64,000 bases of DNA from Allobosea sp. OK403 (lineage in GTDB: Bacteria > Pseudomonadota > Alphaproteobacteria > Rhizobiales > Beijerinckiaceae), in contig NZ_FOQV01000001.1 in NCBI RefSeq assembly GCF_900113835.1, forward strand, positions 1,256,316 through 1,320,315. Direction: 5' to 3'. Below are positions 43,263 to 52,134 of this stretch, piece by piece (position 1 is the first letter of the stretch; each line of letters begins with the position of its first letter). Under the pieces are notes generated by a model. The model did no database searches, was not told where the DNA came from, and saw only the letters and a list, made by a program, of their open reading frames with translations. A program made the translations under genes and the position numbers.

Positions 43263-44417
43263 TCAGCCGAGGTTCGGCGTGAAATCGAGCCGCTTGTCGA
43301 ACCTGATCTCGCCCTTGTCGTTCTTGACGATGTTGTAGCCATGTAGGCCGTCACCGTTCTTGTCGAAGTTGTATTCGCCCTCGGCGCCCTTGTGGCCGCG
43401 AATGGCAAGCATCGCCTCGCGAACCTTGGCCGGTTCGGTCGAACCCGCCTTGTTCATCGCCAGCGCGAGGCAGGTCACGGCGTCGAAGGTCCAGGAGGAC
43501 TGGTTGTCGGGCGCGACTTTGCGAACATCGCGATAGGCCTTGCCGAAGGCTTTCGAGGCATCGCTGGAATCCTCGGCATAGTCAGCCACGCCATAGGTGT
43601 TGTAGAGCGCCGGGCCGGCGAGCTTCAGCGCCGAGATGTTGACGATCGACGGCGAGCCGACCCACGGGATGGTGACGCCGAGCTGACGCAACTGGCGGGC
43701 GAAGATGCCCAGATCCGTCTCGAAGGTAAAATAGGTGCCGAGGATGTCGGCGCCCGACTGGCGAACCGCCAGCACGACCGGCGTAAAATCCTGGCTCTGG
43801 TTGGCATAGCCCTGGTCAAGCGCGAGCGTCGCGCCATTGTCGGCCAGGGAATCGGCGAGCGCCTTTCCGCCAGCCGTGCCGAAGGCGTCGGTCGAGTGGA
43901 CGATCGCCCACTTCTTCTTGCCGAGCTCCTTGGAGCCGAACTGGGCGATGACCTTGCCCGAATAGGAATCATTTGGACGGAAGCGGAAGAGCCAGGGGTT
44001 GTTGAGCTTGGTCAGGTTCGGGTCTGTGCCGCCGAAGCCGACCGGCTTGCCCACCTTCAGCATGTCGGGGGCCATCGCGTGCATCTGCGTCGAGCGGATC
44101 GAGCCGAGGAAGGCGACGATGTCGGGCTGGCTCGCCAGCTTGGAGAAGGCCAGCACCGCGCCGGGGTTGGTGGTCTGGTCATCCTCGAAGATCAGCTCGA
44201 CCGGCTTGCCGAGCACGCCGCCGGCCTTGTTGACCTGTTCGAGGGCGAGCTTGGCGCCCGTCTGGGCGAAGGAGCCGGATTCGGCGGCTGCGCCGGTCAT
44301 CGGCATGACCATGCCGAATTTGACCGTAGCGCCTTGCGCGAAAGCGCTGCGAATAAGCGCCGGAGCGGCGATGGTTCCAGCAACAGCGGTCGTGAACCCG
44401 CGGCGGGTCAACAGCAT
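43263..44417 (-). CDS. livK: Branched-chain amino acid ABC transporter, substrate-binding protein
   Basis: A 384-residue periplasmic receptor of the LivK type. It has a Tat-like signal (MLLTRRGFTTAVAGTIAAPA, twin arginine R5-R6, cut near AFA). The mature start VKFGMVMPMTGAAAESG and LGKPVELIFEDDQTTNPGAV are typical of the family. It binds a branched-chain amino acid or another small amide/aromatic ligand; the specificity cannot be read. It is the first gene of the operon, and a 29-base interrupted palindrome lies 48 bases upstream of the start. Confidence 0.9.
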   Translation of the reverse strand: MLLTRRGFTTAVAGTIAAPALIRSAFAQGATVKFGMVMPMTGAAAESGSFAQTGAKLALEQVNKAGGVLGKPVELIFEDDQTTNPGAVLAFSKLASQPDIVAFLGSIRSTQMHAMAPDMLKVGKPVGFGGTDPNLTKLNNPWLFRFRPNDSYSGKVIAQFGSKELGKKKWAIVHSTDAFGTAGGKALADSLADNGATLALDQGYANQSQDFTPVVLAVRQSGADILGTYFTFETDLGIFARQLRQLGVTIPWVGSPSIVNISALKLAGPALYNTYGVADYAEDSSDASKAFGKAYRDVRKVAPDNQSSWTFDAVTCLALAMNKAGSTEPAKVREAMLAIRGHKGAEGEYNFDKNGDGLHGYNIVKNDKGEIRFDKRLDFTPNLG

Positions 44418-44464
44418 GGCAATCCTCCCTATTGGGCCGGATCTTGGCGCCCGACCTCGCGTTC

Positions 44465-44493
44465 CGTTATGCGAATCATACATTCGTCTAACG
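44465..44493. promoter_or_regulatory. 29-base interrupted palindrome upstream of livK
   Basis: Arms CGTTA and CGAAT on the left are exactly inverted as ATTCG and TAACG on the right, with 2, 5 and 2 unpaired bases between them. It lies 48 bases before the livK start and looks like an operator for a dimeric regulator. An extra TAACG follows at 44498-44502. No regulator gene is next to it. Confidence 0.55.
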
Positions 44494-44610
44494 CGGATAA
44501 CGCCTCATCCTTTAGTCCACTGCTGTGGGCCAGTGGCTGCCGACAGCGCCGCACAGGCCGCACAGTTCGACCAGCGCCAGCTTTGGGCATTCGCCCCGTA
44601 TCGCTTGCGG

Positions 44611-44829
44611 CTAGCCGGTCATCGCCTCCCAGAAACGCGCCTTGTGCAGGACATTGGCGAGGATGTCCTGCGCACCGCAGAATCCGCAGTCGAGGCAGCC
44701 CAGGAACCATTGCAGCCAGGCGGTGATGTCGAGCTCAGCTTTCTGGGTCCGCTCGAGGACGGCGTAGTAGCCCTTCCGCTCCAGGCGGATCTGGGTATTT
44801 CCGCATATGCAAGATTGTTCACCGCACAT
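44611..44829 (-). pseudogene. Fragment of a Fic family protein (C-terminal part)
   Basis: A 72-codon frame reading IRLERKGYYAVLERTQKAEL, then DITAWLQWFLGCLD and LANVLHKARFWEAMTG. This matches the region after the HPFxDGNGR motif of Fic (AMP-transferase) proteins. The catalytic Fic motif is absent, a stop precedes the ATG at 44829, and the downstream part is out of frame. It is a decayed remnant in the 470-base gap between livK and the aldo/keto reductase. Confidence 0.65.
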
Positions 44830-44888
44830 TCAGCGGCGAATGGGCCTCTCAAACTCCGCAAGACGCTCCGACCCAGGAAGATGGTGGA

Positions 44889-45908
44889 TCAAGCCGCTTC
44901 GGGAAGCGCTTTTTGATCGGGGCCAGGGGCTTCCTGATAGAAGCTGGCGGCGTGCGGAACATAGGGCGCTTCAAGCACCGCTATCTCCGCCTCGTCGAGT
45001 GCGAGGTCCAGCGCGCCCAGCCCGTCATCGAGATGGGCAAGCTTGCCCGCACCGATAATCGGCGCAACCACGCCCTGCCGCGACAGCAGCCATGCGAGCG
45101 ACACCTGCGCTCGCGAAACGCCGCGCTTGTAGGCGATCTCGCCCACCGCTTCGACAACGCTTTGATCCGCCGCCGCGGTGTGGGCGTAAAGCCGCTCCGC
45201 GGTGCGGTCGTGACGCACGCGCTCCGAGGTCGATTCCGCGGCCCAGGGCCGGGCGAGCCGCCCTCGCGCCAAAGGGCTCCACGGGATGACGCCGATGCCT
45301 TCGGATCGGCACATCGGCAGCATCTCACGCTCTTCCTCGCGGTTGAGAAGATTGTAGTGCGGTTGCACGGAGACAAAACGGCTGAAGCCGTTGGCCGCCG
45401 CGACGCTCTGCGCCTTGAGCAACTGCCAGGCAAACATCGAGGAGGCGCCGAGATAGCGCACCTTTCCGGCGCGCACGACATCGTTCAACGCTTCCATCGT
45501 CTCCTCGATCGGCGTCTCCTCGTCCCAGCGATGGATCTGGTAGAGGTCGACGTGATCGGTTCCAAGTCGTTTCAGACTGCCGTCAATCGCGGCGAACAAG
45601 GCCTTGCGCGACAGGCCGCGCCCGTTCGGGTCCGGGCGCACCGGGTAGAAGAGCTTGGTCGCGATCACGACCTCGTCGCGCCGGGCGAAATCGGCAAGCG
45701 CGCGGCCGAGCGCGATCTCGCTTTCCCCTGCACCATACATGTCGGCGGTATCGAAGAAGGTGATGCCACGCTCGAGGGCGTGCCGGATGACGAGGCGACT
45801 AGCCGCTTCATCGAGCCGCCACGCCCTCGATTCGACACCGAAGCTCATGCAGCCAAGCCCGATTCTGGATATCTTGAGGCCCGAACGGCCGAGATTGGCG
45901 TATTTCAT
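44889..45908 (-). CDS. Aldo/keto reductase
   Basis: A 339-residue TIM-barrel NADPH-dependent reductase of the AKR superfamily. The catalytic tetrad is visible: D and Y in FFDTADMYGAGESE, K in VIATKLFYP, and H in VDLYQIHRWD. The C-terminal cofactor region PIIGAGKLAHLDDGLGALDL is typical. It reduces aldehydes or ketones; the natural substrate is unknown. The ATG at 45908 begins MKYANLGRSGLKISRIGLG, the usual family start. It stands alone after the Fic remnant. Confidence 0.9.
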   Translation of the reverse strand: MKYANLGRSGLKISRIGLGCMSFGVESRAWRLDEAASRLVIRHALERGITFFDTADMYGAGESEIALGRALADFARRDEVVIATKLFYPVRPDPNGRGLSRKALFAAIDGSLKRLGTDHVDLYQIHRWDEETPIEETMEALNDVVRAGKVRYLGASSMFAWQLLKAQSVAAANGFSRFVSVQPHYNLLNREEEREMLPMCRSEGIGVIPWSPLARGRLARPWAAESTSERVRHDRTAERLYAHTAAADQSVVEAVGEIAYKRGVSRAQVSLAWLLSRQGVVAPIIGAGKLAHLDDGLGALDLALDEAEIAVLEAPYVPHAASFYQEAPGPDQKALPEAA

Positions 45909-45991
45909 GGCGCTTCCCTTTTTCGGTCGATGAATCGCGACGCCGGCGATGGCCAATGTGATCCCGAGCAGTTCGGCAGCGGCAGGCGTCC

Positions 45992-46057
45992 AGAGCGTTT
46001 TCGAGCGAAGCGGGTACCGGTTCGCGTGAAGAAAGCGCGTTAAAACAATGGGCTAGA
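45992..46057. repeat. Interspersed repeat (GCGTTTTCGAGCGAAG type)
   Basis: A full copy, AGAGCGTTTTCGAGCGAAGC to AAAACAATGGGCTAGAG. The stretch from 45909 to 46602 holds no gene I can support; a minus-strand open frame at 46053-46283 has coding-like codons but no family. Confidence 0.75.
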
Positions 46058-46602
46058 GCAGCACTACGAAGCCGATCGCCGCTGCCGCAACTGCGGCAGC
46101 ATCAGCCGATGCGTCCCGCACGAAAGCCGCGCCATCGCGAGGTCCGTGACACATGGGATGGCCGAGGACGATGTGCCCACGCCACTCACGCGCGGGAGGG
46201 CGGCGACGTTGCGCGGGCCGCGCAGCGACATCGGCATGGTCATTCGGTTTGCGGGGCAATGAGCCGGATCGACAGCATCGCAACCTTATCGGGATAGCGG
46301 CAACACCGTAAATGTCGAAGCGAAGGAGTCGCGCTGAAAATTCCTTCGAAACGAAGGATGCTGGCGATTATTGCCACCTGGCTCGTCGAGGTCTCTGCGC
46401 ATTTCCATGAATTTGGAGATTCGTCTGACCGTCGTCGGACAGCCCCGACGATCCAGCCCCCGCTTCAGTCCACAGTTCCAGGCGCCATCAATGTGATGCC
46501 TTCGCCACGACATCGTCACGAGATGGTCAGATGCCGTTCAGCATCCGACCGCATTTGCGGTGTGAGTTAGGCCGTTCATCCGCAACTGATGGAGGAACGT
46601 CC

Positions 46603-46977
46603 ATGCGCATGATCACTACCTTGGCCACCGGAGCCGCGCTCGCATTGTCCATGGCCGCCAATGCACAGACCCCCTCGGACCCGCCCAAGCCCAGCCGCCC
46701 ATCGACATCTGCACCGCAAGCCCCATCGGCCCCGCCGACGATTCAATCGGTCAACGTGGTCGACATCAGTGAATTGCCGGCGGCGACTCAATCGCAGGTC
46801 ACCGAGATCGTCGCCCAACGGGGGGACGGTGAGCTTCAAAAGCTCCGGAGTTCGGTCGACTCCACGCCAACCATCAAATCGGCTCTGGAAGCTAAGGGAC
46901 TATCGTCAACCCATGTCCTGTTCGCGCAGATGAGCGAGAACGGGCTGCTCACGATCGTCACCAAGAAGGCTGGCTGA
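46603..46977 (+). CDS. Hypothetical secreted protein
   Basis: A 124-residue exported protein. Signal peptide MRMITTLATGAALALSMAAN (cut near ANA), a proline/serine-rich linker, then a folded-looking C-terminal part (VDISELPAATQSQVTEIVAQ onward). GGAGG stands seven bases before the ATG, good support for the start. I do not recognise a family. A hairpin follows the stop codon, so it is probably a single-gene unit. Confidence 0.62.
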   Translation: MRMITTLATGAALALSMAANAQTPSDPPKPSRPSTSAPQAPSAPPTIQSVNVVDISELPAATQSQVTEIVAQRGDGELQKLRSSVDSTPTIKSALEAKGLSSTHVLFAQMSENGLLTIVTKKAG

Positions 46978-46987
46978 GCCTGTGGAC

Positions 46988-47013
46988 AGCCCGGCGCTCG
47001 CTTGCGCCGGGCT
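46988..47013 (+). terminator. Terminator hairpin after the gene at 46603
   Basis: AGCCCGGCGC / GCGCCGGGCT form a perfect 10-base stem with a six-base loop, followed by TGTGATT. The stem is strong but the T-tract is poor. Confidence 0.6.
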
Positions 47014-47248
47014 TGTGATTCCCTGGTGCGCCACTGCCAGCCATCGAACGGCGTCCGGCTCTTCGTCCGGCCTTCCCCAACACAGCGCAGGCCCTCGAAG
47101 ACCACCTGCTCCGGCGCGAGCCGTTCAGGTCCCGGCCGCTCCTTGCGTCCCCGCCCTCCCTGAACGCAGGTGCACTTTTCCATTCATCGGTAGTTCTGCG
47201 GCGCCGGCATAGATCGGACCCACACCGATCCACCGGAAGGAGAATTCA

Positions 47249-47548
47249 ATGCGTAAACTGATCCTCGCCGCGAGCCTGGCGCTTGGTGCCGCGGCGTTCC
47301 TGCCCGCGATCGCCGAGGCCGCGCCGGCCTTCGCCTCGGGCCGGGAGATCCAGGCTCCGGCCGGCGACATCCAGCAGGTCCAGTATCGCGACTGGCGCCA
47401 TGATGGCCGCCGCTTCGACGGACCCCGGGAGTTCCGCCATGGCCCGCGCCGTTATGGCCCTCCGGCCTACGGACGTCGTTTTGGCGGCCCGCCGCCCTAT
47501 TATGGGCGTCACCACCGCCGCCATTACGACCGGCCCTATTACCGCTGA
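47249..47548 (+). CDS. Hypothetical small secreted, Arg/Tyr/Pro-rich protein
   Basis: A 99-residue exported protein with a signal peptide (MRKLILAASLALGAAAFLPA, cut near AEA). The mature part is low-complexity and basic, rich in Arg, Gly, Pro, Tyr and His (RHGPRRYGPPAYGRRFGGPP, YYGRHHRRHYDRPYYR). GGAAGGAG precedes the ATG. No named domain is visible. A 16-base tandem repeat starts at the stop codon and a strong terminator follows. Confidence 0.65.
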   Translation: MRKLILAASLALGAAAFLPAIAEAAPAFASGREIQAPAGDIQQVQYRDWRHDGRRFDGPREFRHGPRRYGPPAYGRRFGGPPPYYGRHHRRHYDRPYYR

Positions 47549-47608
47549 TCGTCCAAGTCACTGATCGCCCAAGTCAGCGAACATCCAAGTCAGCGATCAT
47601 CCAAGTCA
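47545..47608. repeat. 16-base tandem repeat, four units
   Basis: Units CTGATCGTCCAAGTCA, CTGATCGCCCAAGTCA, GCGAACATCCAAGTCA and GCGATCATCCAAGTCA, sharing CCAAGTCA. The first unit contains the stop codon of the gene at 47249. It is not a CRISPR array because no spacers exist. Confidence 0.85.
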
Positions 47609-47610
47609 GA

Positions 47611-47644
47611 CCGCGCCGCAGCACCACGCTGCGGCGCGGTTTTT
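47611..47644 (+). terminator. Rho-independent terminator
   Basis: CCGCGCCGCAGC / GCTGCGGCGCGG make a perfect 12-base stem around ACCAC, followed by TTTTT. It is the strongest terminator in the window and lies 63 bases after the stop at 47548. Confidence 0.9.
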
Positions 47645-47658
47645 ACATGCAGGAGCAG

Positions 47659-47690
47659 GATGCGAAAAAGTGGCCACCGGTTCTTCGCAT
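47659..47690. repeat. GGTACC-family hairpin, variant copy
   Basis: GATGCGAAAAAGTGGCCACC and GGTTCTTCGCAT form a hairpin like that at 3991-4021; here the centre reads GGCCACCGG. It stands between the terminator and the convergent chemotaxis gene and may help to end the latter. Confidence 0.65.
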
Positions 47691-47723
47691 TGGTCCTGCT
47701 GTCACTCTTAGATGAGAGACGGA

Positions 47724-49097
47724 TCAGGCGGCGGCGACTGTCGCGCCGAGCTCGCCGACCAGGGCGCGTAACGTCTCCGCGCTTCTCGCGAGGCCGAGAG
47801 CCGTCGCCTCCACCCGGTCGATCGCCGCGATGGTTTCCGTCATGGCCTGGCTCGAGCGCCGCGCGCCGCTGACCACATCGGAGGACTGCGCCGAGATCAG
47901 GCCTGCGGCCTCCGAAATCCGACCGGCCAGGCCGAATTGCGAGGCGAAGGTAACGACCGCCTCGTTGCTGAGACGCGAAATCGTCTCGACGCTGTCGGTG
48001 ATGGCGTCGACGCTGCCGACGCAGCGCCGCGTCGCGGTCTCGATCTTCTCGATCTGCCCGGCGACGGCCTGGGTCGCCGTTCCGGTCTGCGCGGCCAGGT
48101 TCTTGACCTCATGGGCGACGACAGCAAAACCCCTGCCGGCATCCCCGGCGCGCGCGGCCTCGATCGTGGCGTTCAGCGCCAGCAGGTTGGTCTGGTCCGA
48201 GATCTGCTTGATGACGGCCACGATCGAGCCGACCTGTTCGATGACCCCGGCCAGATCGGCCATCGAATCCTTGATGTCGGAGGCATGCGCCACGCTGGTC
48301 GCCGTCGCCTCGGCGGCGCCGGACAGGCGCGCGCCCATATCGCTGGTGAGCTGGTGCAATTGGCTGGTGGTATCGGCGCTTTCGGTTGCCAGGCGATAGG
48401 CCTTGGTCGAAGCGACCTCAGCCTCTCTCGACTGCTCCAGCGTCGCTTGCGCCTTCTCCAGCATCTGCCGCGCCGCCGCGGTCAATTCGCGGGCGCTGCT
48501 TTCGAATGTCGTGCCGAGCGCTTCCGTCCGCTGGCTGAAGGCCTTGAGCGCCCCGTCGAGAGAGTCATGCCGCTCGACGACGGCGCGGCGCGTCTCATGC
48601 TGCTCGACGGCGATGGCGCAGACCAGGTCGAAATAGAGAAGCCGCATCAGCAGGTCGACGTCGCGCGGCGACACGGCCTGTCCGAGCAGGCGCCGCATGC
48701 CACGCCTGGCGCGCGCCTGCAGCAGCGGAAGCACGAGTTTCTGGCCGACCTGCAACCGCGCCCTGGCGCCGATCATCGAATCGAACTCGACCTTCAGCAT
48801 CTGTTCGAGGGAGGTCAGATAGCTCTCGTCGAAACGCGCCTGAAACAGCACGTTGAAATGCGACACGACCGCGCGCGTCAGCGCCTCCCCATGGATATCG
48901 AGCGAAGCCCGGCTCGATTTCAGATGGTCCTTGGTGATGCTGATATTGTGCCGGATCACGCGCTCGATGATACGGCCGACTTCAGGCGCGAGCTGCCGCG
49001 CCAGTTCACGACAGTCATCGTCGATTCCGTAGAGTCGCAGGCGCGGCTCGATTTCATCGACCGTCGGAATCTGGATGTTACGCGAATCGAGGCGCAT
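47724..49097 (-). CDS. Methyl-accepting chemotaxis protein with N-terminal protoglobin-like domain
   Basis: A 457-residue cytosolic transducer with no membrane helix. Residues 1-180 resemble the protoglobin sensor of HemAT-type globin-coupled sensors ([40 protein letters not shown]). Residues 200-457 are an MCP signalling domain with the hairpin tip [20 protein letters not shown] followed by [15 protein letters not shown]. The proximal haem histidine expected in the V-H-x-x-I-G pattern is a glutamate here (KVEFD), so it may not bind haem. It would signal to CheA; no che genes are nearby. Confidence 0.85.
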   Translation of the reverse strand: MRLDSRNIQIPTVDEIEPRLRLYGIDDDCRELARQLAPEVGRIIERVIRHNISITKDHLKSSRASLDIHGEALTRAVVSHFNVLFQARFDESYLTSLEQMLKVEFDSMIGARARLQVGQKLVLPLLQARARRGMRRLLGQAVSPRDVDLLMRLLYFDLVCAIAVEQHETRRAVVERHDSLDGALKAFSQRTEALGTTFESSARELTAAARQMLEKAQATLEQSREAEVASTKAYRLATESADTTSQLHQLTSDMGARLSGAAEATATSVAHASDIKDSMADLAGVIEQVGSIVAVIKQISDQTNLLALNATIEAARAGDAGRGFAVVAHEVKNLAAQTGTATQAVAGQIEKIETATRRCVGSVDAITDSVETISRLSNEAVVTFASQFGLAGRISEAAGLISAQSSDVVSGARRSSQAMTETIAAIDRVEATALGLARSAETLRALVGELGATVAAA

Positions 49098-49262
49098 TCA
49101 GTGCAGATCTCTCCAGAGTGCAGGAGAAAAACGAGCGTTCAAAGCGCGCCATATCAGCGTCACACCGGTTAAGATGCGATGAAATCGCCAGCCGGCGCAG
49201 CGTTCCCCAGCAATGCTGGCAGCGGATTCAAAGCTGATCCCGCAAGAGGGCAGGCCAAGGGC

Positions 49263-50069
49263 TCAGGCTCTGTCGCGCCTCATTGACTTGCCCCGGGGCA
49301 TCAATCGCGCCACGAGCCAGAAATAAGCGGGATAGGGTAGACAATTCACCGCCTTGGCGAACCAGGCCAGGCGCCGCGGGAAAGCGATCTCGAAACCGCC
49401 GCGCGCGAAACCCTCGACGATGCGCCGGGCCGCCTCCTCGAGCGGCATCAGGAAGGGCATCGGGTAGCCGTTCCTGCGGGTCAGCGGCGTGTCGACAAAG
49501 CCCGGGTTGACCAGTTGCAGCCGGATGCCGAGCCTGTCGCAGTCGAATTTCAGCGCCTCGCAGAGATGGATCGCCGCCGCTTTGGACGCGCCATAGGCCG
49601 CTCCGCGCGGCATACCGCCATAACCCGCAATCGAAGCGTTGACGGCGATCTGCCCTCGGCCGCGCGGCGTCATGCGCTCCAGCACGGCCGCCAGCCCCTT
49701 GGCCACGCCGAACAGGTTGACGGCGAAAGCCTGCTCGAAGGCAGCTAGATCGAATGGGCCGGAATGGACGTGAGGGGCAATGCCGGCATTGAGGAAGGCG
49801 AGCGCGATCGGACCGTGCACGCTCTCGATTCCATCCACCACCGCCTGCATCGCGGCAGCCTCGGTCACGTCGCCGGCATGGGCGACGATGCGGCCGGGCA
49901 ATCCTTCCGCGCGCCGGGCGATATCCTCGAGCAGGTCGAGCCGGCGCGCGGTGATCGCGACGGTCCAGCCCCGCCGCGCCAGTTCGAGTGAAACCGCCTC
50001 GCCGATGCCCGAACTCGCACCCGTGACCCAGGCGACCCCGTCCTTCGGCTGCATGCGCGGCAATGACAT
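49263..50069 (-). CDS. Short-chain dehydrogenase/reductase
   Basis: A 268-residue SDR. Cofactor motif TGASSGIG at about residues 15-22, AFLNAGI at the N-N-A-G position, and catalytic Y-x-x-x-K in YGASKAA. The start at 50069 (MSLPRMQPKDGVAWVTGASS) is preferred over one ten codons earlier. The last 50 residues (IAFPRRLAWFAKAVNCLPYP, AYFWLVARLM) are hydrophobic and may sit at the membrane. The substrate is unknown. It is isolated and faces a large inverted repeat upstream. Confidence 0.87.
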   Translation of the reverse strand: MSLPRMQPKDGVAWVTGASSGIGEAVSLELARRGWTVAITARRLDLLEDIARRAEGLPGRIVAHAGDVTEAAAMQAVVDGIESVHGPIALAFLNAGIAPHVHSGPFDLAAFEQAFAVNLFGVAKGLAAVLERMTPRGRGQIAVNASIAGYGGMPRGAAYGASKAAAIHLCEALKFDCDRLGIRLQLVNPGFVDTPLTRRNGYPMPFLMPLEEAARRIVEGFARGGFEIAFPRRLAWFAKAVNCLPYPAYFWLVARLMPRGKSMRRDRA

Positions 50070-50106
50070 CGAGGCTCCCGGGCGCGGTCGACGGATCATC
50101 GCGCTA

Positions 50107-50294
50107 TCTAGAGGTTGTTAGGGACCGTTTGGAAACGTGAGCCCTCATCCTGAGGAGCCGCGCAGCGGCGTCTCGAAGGATGGCCCAGGAGGCTCATGAA
50201 CCATCTGGAGCATCCTTCGAGACGCCATTCCTCGCGGAATGGCTCCTCAGGATGAGGGCTCGGAGGTTTCCAAACGGCCTCTCACAACCTCTAG
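50107..50294. repeat. MITE-like 188-base inverted repeat
   Basis: Left end CTAGAGGTTGTTAGGGACCG and right end CGGCCTCTCACAACCTCTAG are imperfect inverted copies. The inversion continues inward through GGAAAC/GTTTCC, GAGCCCTCATCCTGAGGAGC and GGCGTCTCGAAGGATG. It fills most of the 385-base gap between the SDR and alaX. It encodes nothing. Confidence 0.8.
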
Positions 50295-50453
50295 TCCCTG
50301 CCGTCCTGCGACGGAAGGGCTAGGCGGAACGGCGGCATGCTCCCCCCAGGAAAGCCGCTCTATCCCGGGAGAAAGCATTCTGGCGCGGCCAGCCCAATCC
50401 GTGCAATCTCCGCACCCCGCGCCGCCGAAGCGCGCCCCAGGGACGACCAGACC

Positions 50454-51182
50454 ATGCCGACCGAATTGCTGTTTCGCCAGGACGCCTATCTGAAGGAGAC
50501 GTCGGCACGCGTCGAAGCCGTGAATGAGCGCGGCGGCGTTATCCTCGACAGGACGGTGTTCTACGCGACCGGCGGCGGGCAGCCGGGCGACGCCGGCAAG
50601 CTCGTTCGCGCAGACGGCAGCGAGATTGCGATCGGCACGGCGATCTACGATCCCGAGGACAAGAGCCGCGTGATCCATGTTCCGCTTGCAGGACAGGTTG
50701 AAGGACAGGCCGCTCCGCAGCCCGGCGAGACTGTGACGGTCGTGCTTGACTGGGAGCGCCGGCTGAAGCGCATGCGCATCCACACGGCGCTGCATCTGCT
50801 CAGCGTGGTCTTGTCCTATCCGGTGACAGGCGGGGCGATCGGCGAAGGCGACGGGCGGCTTGATTTCGACATTCCCGAAGGCGGACTCGACAAGGCCGAG
50901 ATCTCCGGGACGCTCAACGCCCTGATCGCCCGCAACGCCGATGTCACCGAAAGCTGGATCACCGACGAGGAGCTCGACGCCAATCCGGGCCTGGTCAAGA
51001 CGATGTCGGTGAAGCCGCCGCGCGGTTCGGGCCGTGTCCGATTGGTGGCCATCGGCGACATCGATCTGCAGCCCTGCGGCGGCACCCATGTCCGCAACAC
51101 CGCCGAGATCGGCCTTGTCGCGGTCACGGATATCGAGAAGAAGGGCAAGCAGAACCGGCGCGTCCGCATCGCGCTCGCCTAG
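50454..51182 (+). CDS. Alanyl-tRNA editing protein AlaX-like
   Basis: A 242-residue stand-alone editing domain related to the AlaRS second half. Zinc-site motifs are present: H-x-x-x-H in RIHTALHLLSVVL (about residues 103-115) and C-x-x-x-H in LQPCGGTHVRNTAEIG. It hydrolyses Ser- or Gly-tRNA-Ala to prevent mistranslation. The ATG at 50454 (MPTELLFRQDAYLKETSARV) fits the family; earlier frame is repeat and promoter DNA. A sulfurtransferase gene follows after 90 bases. Confidence 0.9.
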   Translation: MPTELLFRQDAYLKETSARVEAVNERGGVILDRTVFYATGGGQPGDAGKLVRADGSEIAIGTAIYDPEDKSRVIHVPLAGQVEGQAAPQPGETVTVVLDWERRLKRMRIHTALHLLSVVLSYPVTGGAIGEGDGRLDFDIPEGGLDKAEISGTLNALIARNADVTESWITDEELDANPGLVKTMSVKPPRGSGRVRLVAIGDIDLQPCGGTHVRNTAEIGLVAVTDIEKKGKQNRRVRIALA

Positions 51183-51272
51183 ATCAGGTCGCATTCGGAC
51201 GGAATCGTTCGAATCCAGCCGCCAGCTCAGGCCGTCATAGTAAGCGGCCGCAACGTCAAGGAAATGCCGATC

Positions 51273-52130
51273 ATGGCCAGCGACAACGTCTTCGTCTCCA
51301 CGGAATGGCTCGCTGAGCGCCTGAGCGCGCCCGATGTCGTCGTGATCGACGGCTCCTGGTACCTGCCCGTCCATGGCCGCGACCCGCATGCCGAATATGC
51401 GCAGCGCCGCATCCCGGGCGCACTGCGCTTCGACATCGACACCGTCAAGGATACCAGCTCTGACCTGCCCCATATGCTGCCGCGGCCAGAGGCCTTCGCG
51501 GCCGCCGTCGGCGCGATGGGTATCGGCGACGGCATGCGCATCGTCGTCTATGACGGGCTCGGCCTGTTCTCGGCCCCGCGCGTGCGCTGGACCTTCAAGA
51601 CCTTCGGCGCCAAGGACGTGGTCATCCTCGAAGGCGGCTTCCCGAAATGGCAGGCGGAAGGCCGCCCGATCGAGGAAGGCCCACCGCGCTCCCGCTCGGC
51701 CCGGACCTTCACCGCACGCCTCGACCATTCCGCCATCGCCGACGCCGACGACGTCGAGCGCGCGCTCGGCAGCGGCGCGATCCAGGTCGTCGACGCCCGT
51801 CCCGCCGACCGCTTCCGCGGCGAGGCGCCCGAGCCGCGCGCCGGTGTGCGGTCCGGCCATATGCCGGGCGCGCTCAACCTGCCCTTCCCCGCCATCATGC
51901 AGGACGGCAGGCTGAAATCGCCCGACGCGATCGCGGCCGCCTTCGCCGAGGCCGGCGTCGATCTCGACAAGCCCCTGATCACGAGTTGCGGCTCGGGCGT
52001 CTCGGCGGCGATCCTCTCGGCCGCGCTGGAGACGATCGGCAAACCGGCGCGCGCCATTTATGACGGCTCCTGGGCGGAATGGGGCTCGAGCGAGCGCCCG
52101 ATCGCCACCGGCCCGGCGAAGAAGGGCTGA
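51273..52130 (+). CDS. sseA: 3-mercaptopyruvate sulfurtransferase
   Basis: A 285-residue two-domain rhodanese. The second domain holds the active-site loop CGSGVSA, which is the mercaptopyruvate type (C-G-S-G-V-T/S) rather than thiosulfate sulfurtransferase. RIPGALRFDIDTVKDTSSDL and GHMPGALNLPF are the two conserved rhodanese stretches. It moves sulfur from 3-mercaptopyruvate to acceptors such as thiols or cyanide. AAGGAA supports the ATG at 51273 over one at 51264. It ends four bases before the cupin gene. Confidence 0.9.
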   Translation: MASDNVFVSTEWLAERLSAPDVVVIDGSWYLPVHGRDPHAEYAQRRIPGALRFDIDTVKDTSSDLPHMLPRPEAFAAAVGAMGIGDGMRIVVYDGLGLFSAPRVRWTFKTFGAKDVVILEGGFPKWQAEGRPIEEGPPRSRSARTFTARLDHSAIADADDVERALGSGAIQVVDARPADRFRGEAPEPRAGVRSGHMPGALNLPFPAIMQDGRLKSPDAIAAAFAEAGVDLDKPLITSCGSGVSAAILSAALETIGKPARAIYDGSWAEWGSSERPIATGPAKKG

Positions 52131-52134
52131 GGTC

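Noticed and set aside
46053..46283. A minus-strand frame with coding-like codons
   Set aside because: No ribosome-binding site, domain or neighbour supports it. It may be a gene remnant, but I cannot show this.
47545..47608. Possible CRISPR array
   Set aside because: The repeats are head-to-tail without spacers, and no cas gene is in the window. The same holds for 34111-34182.
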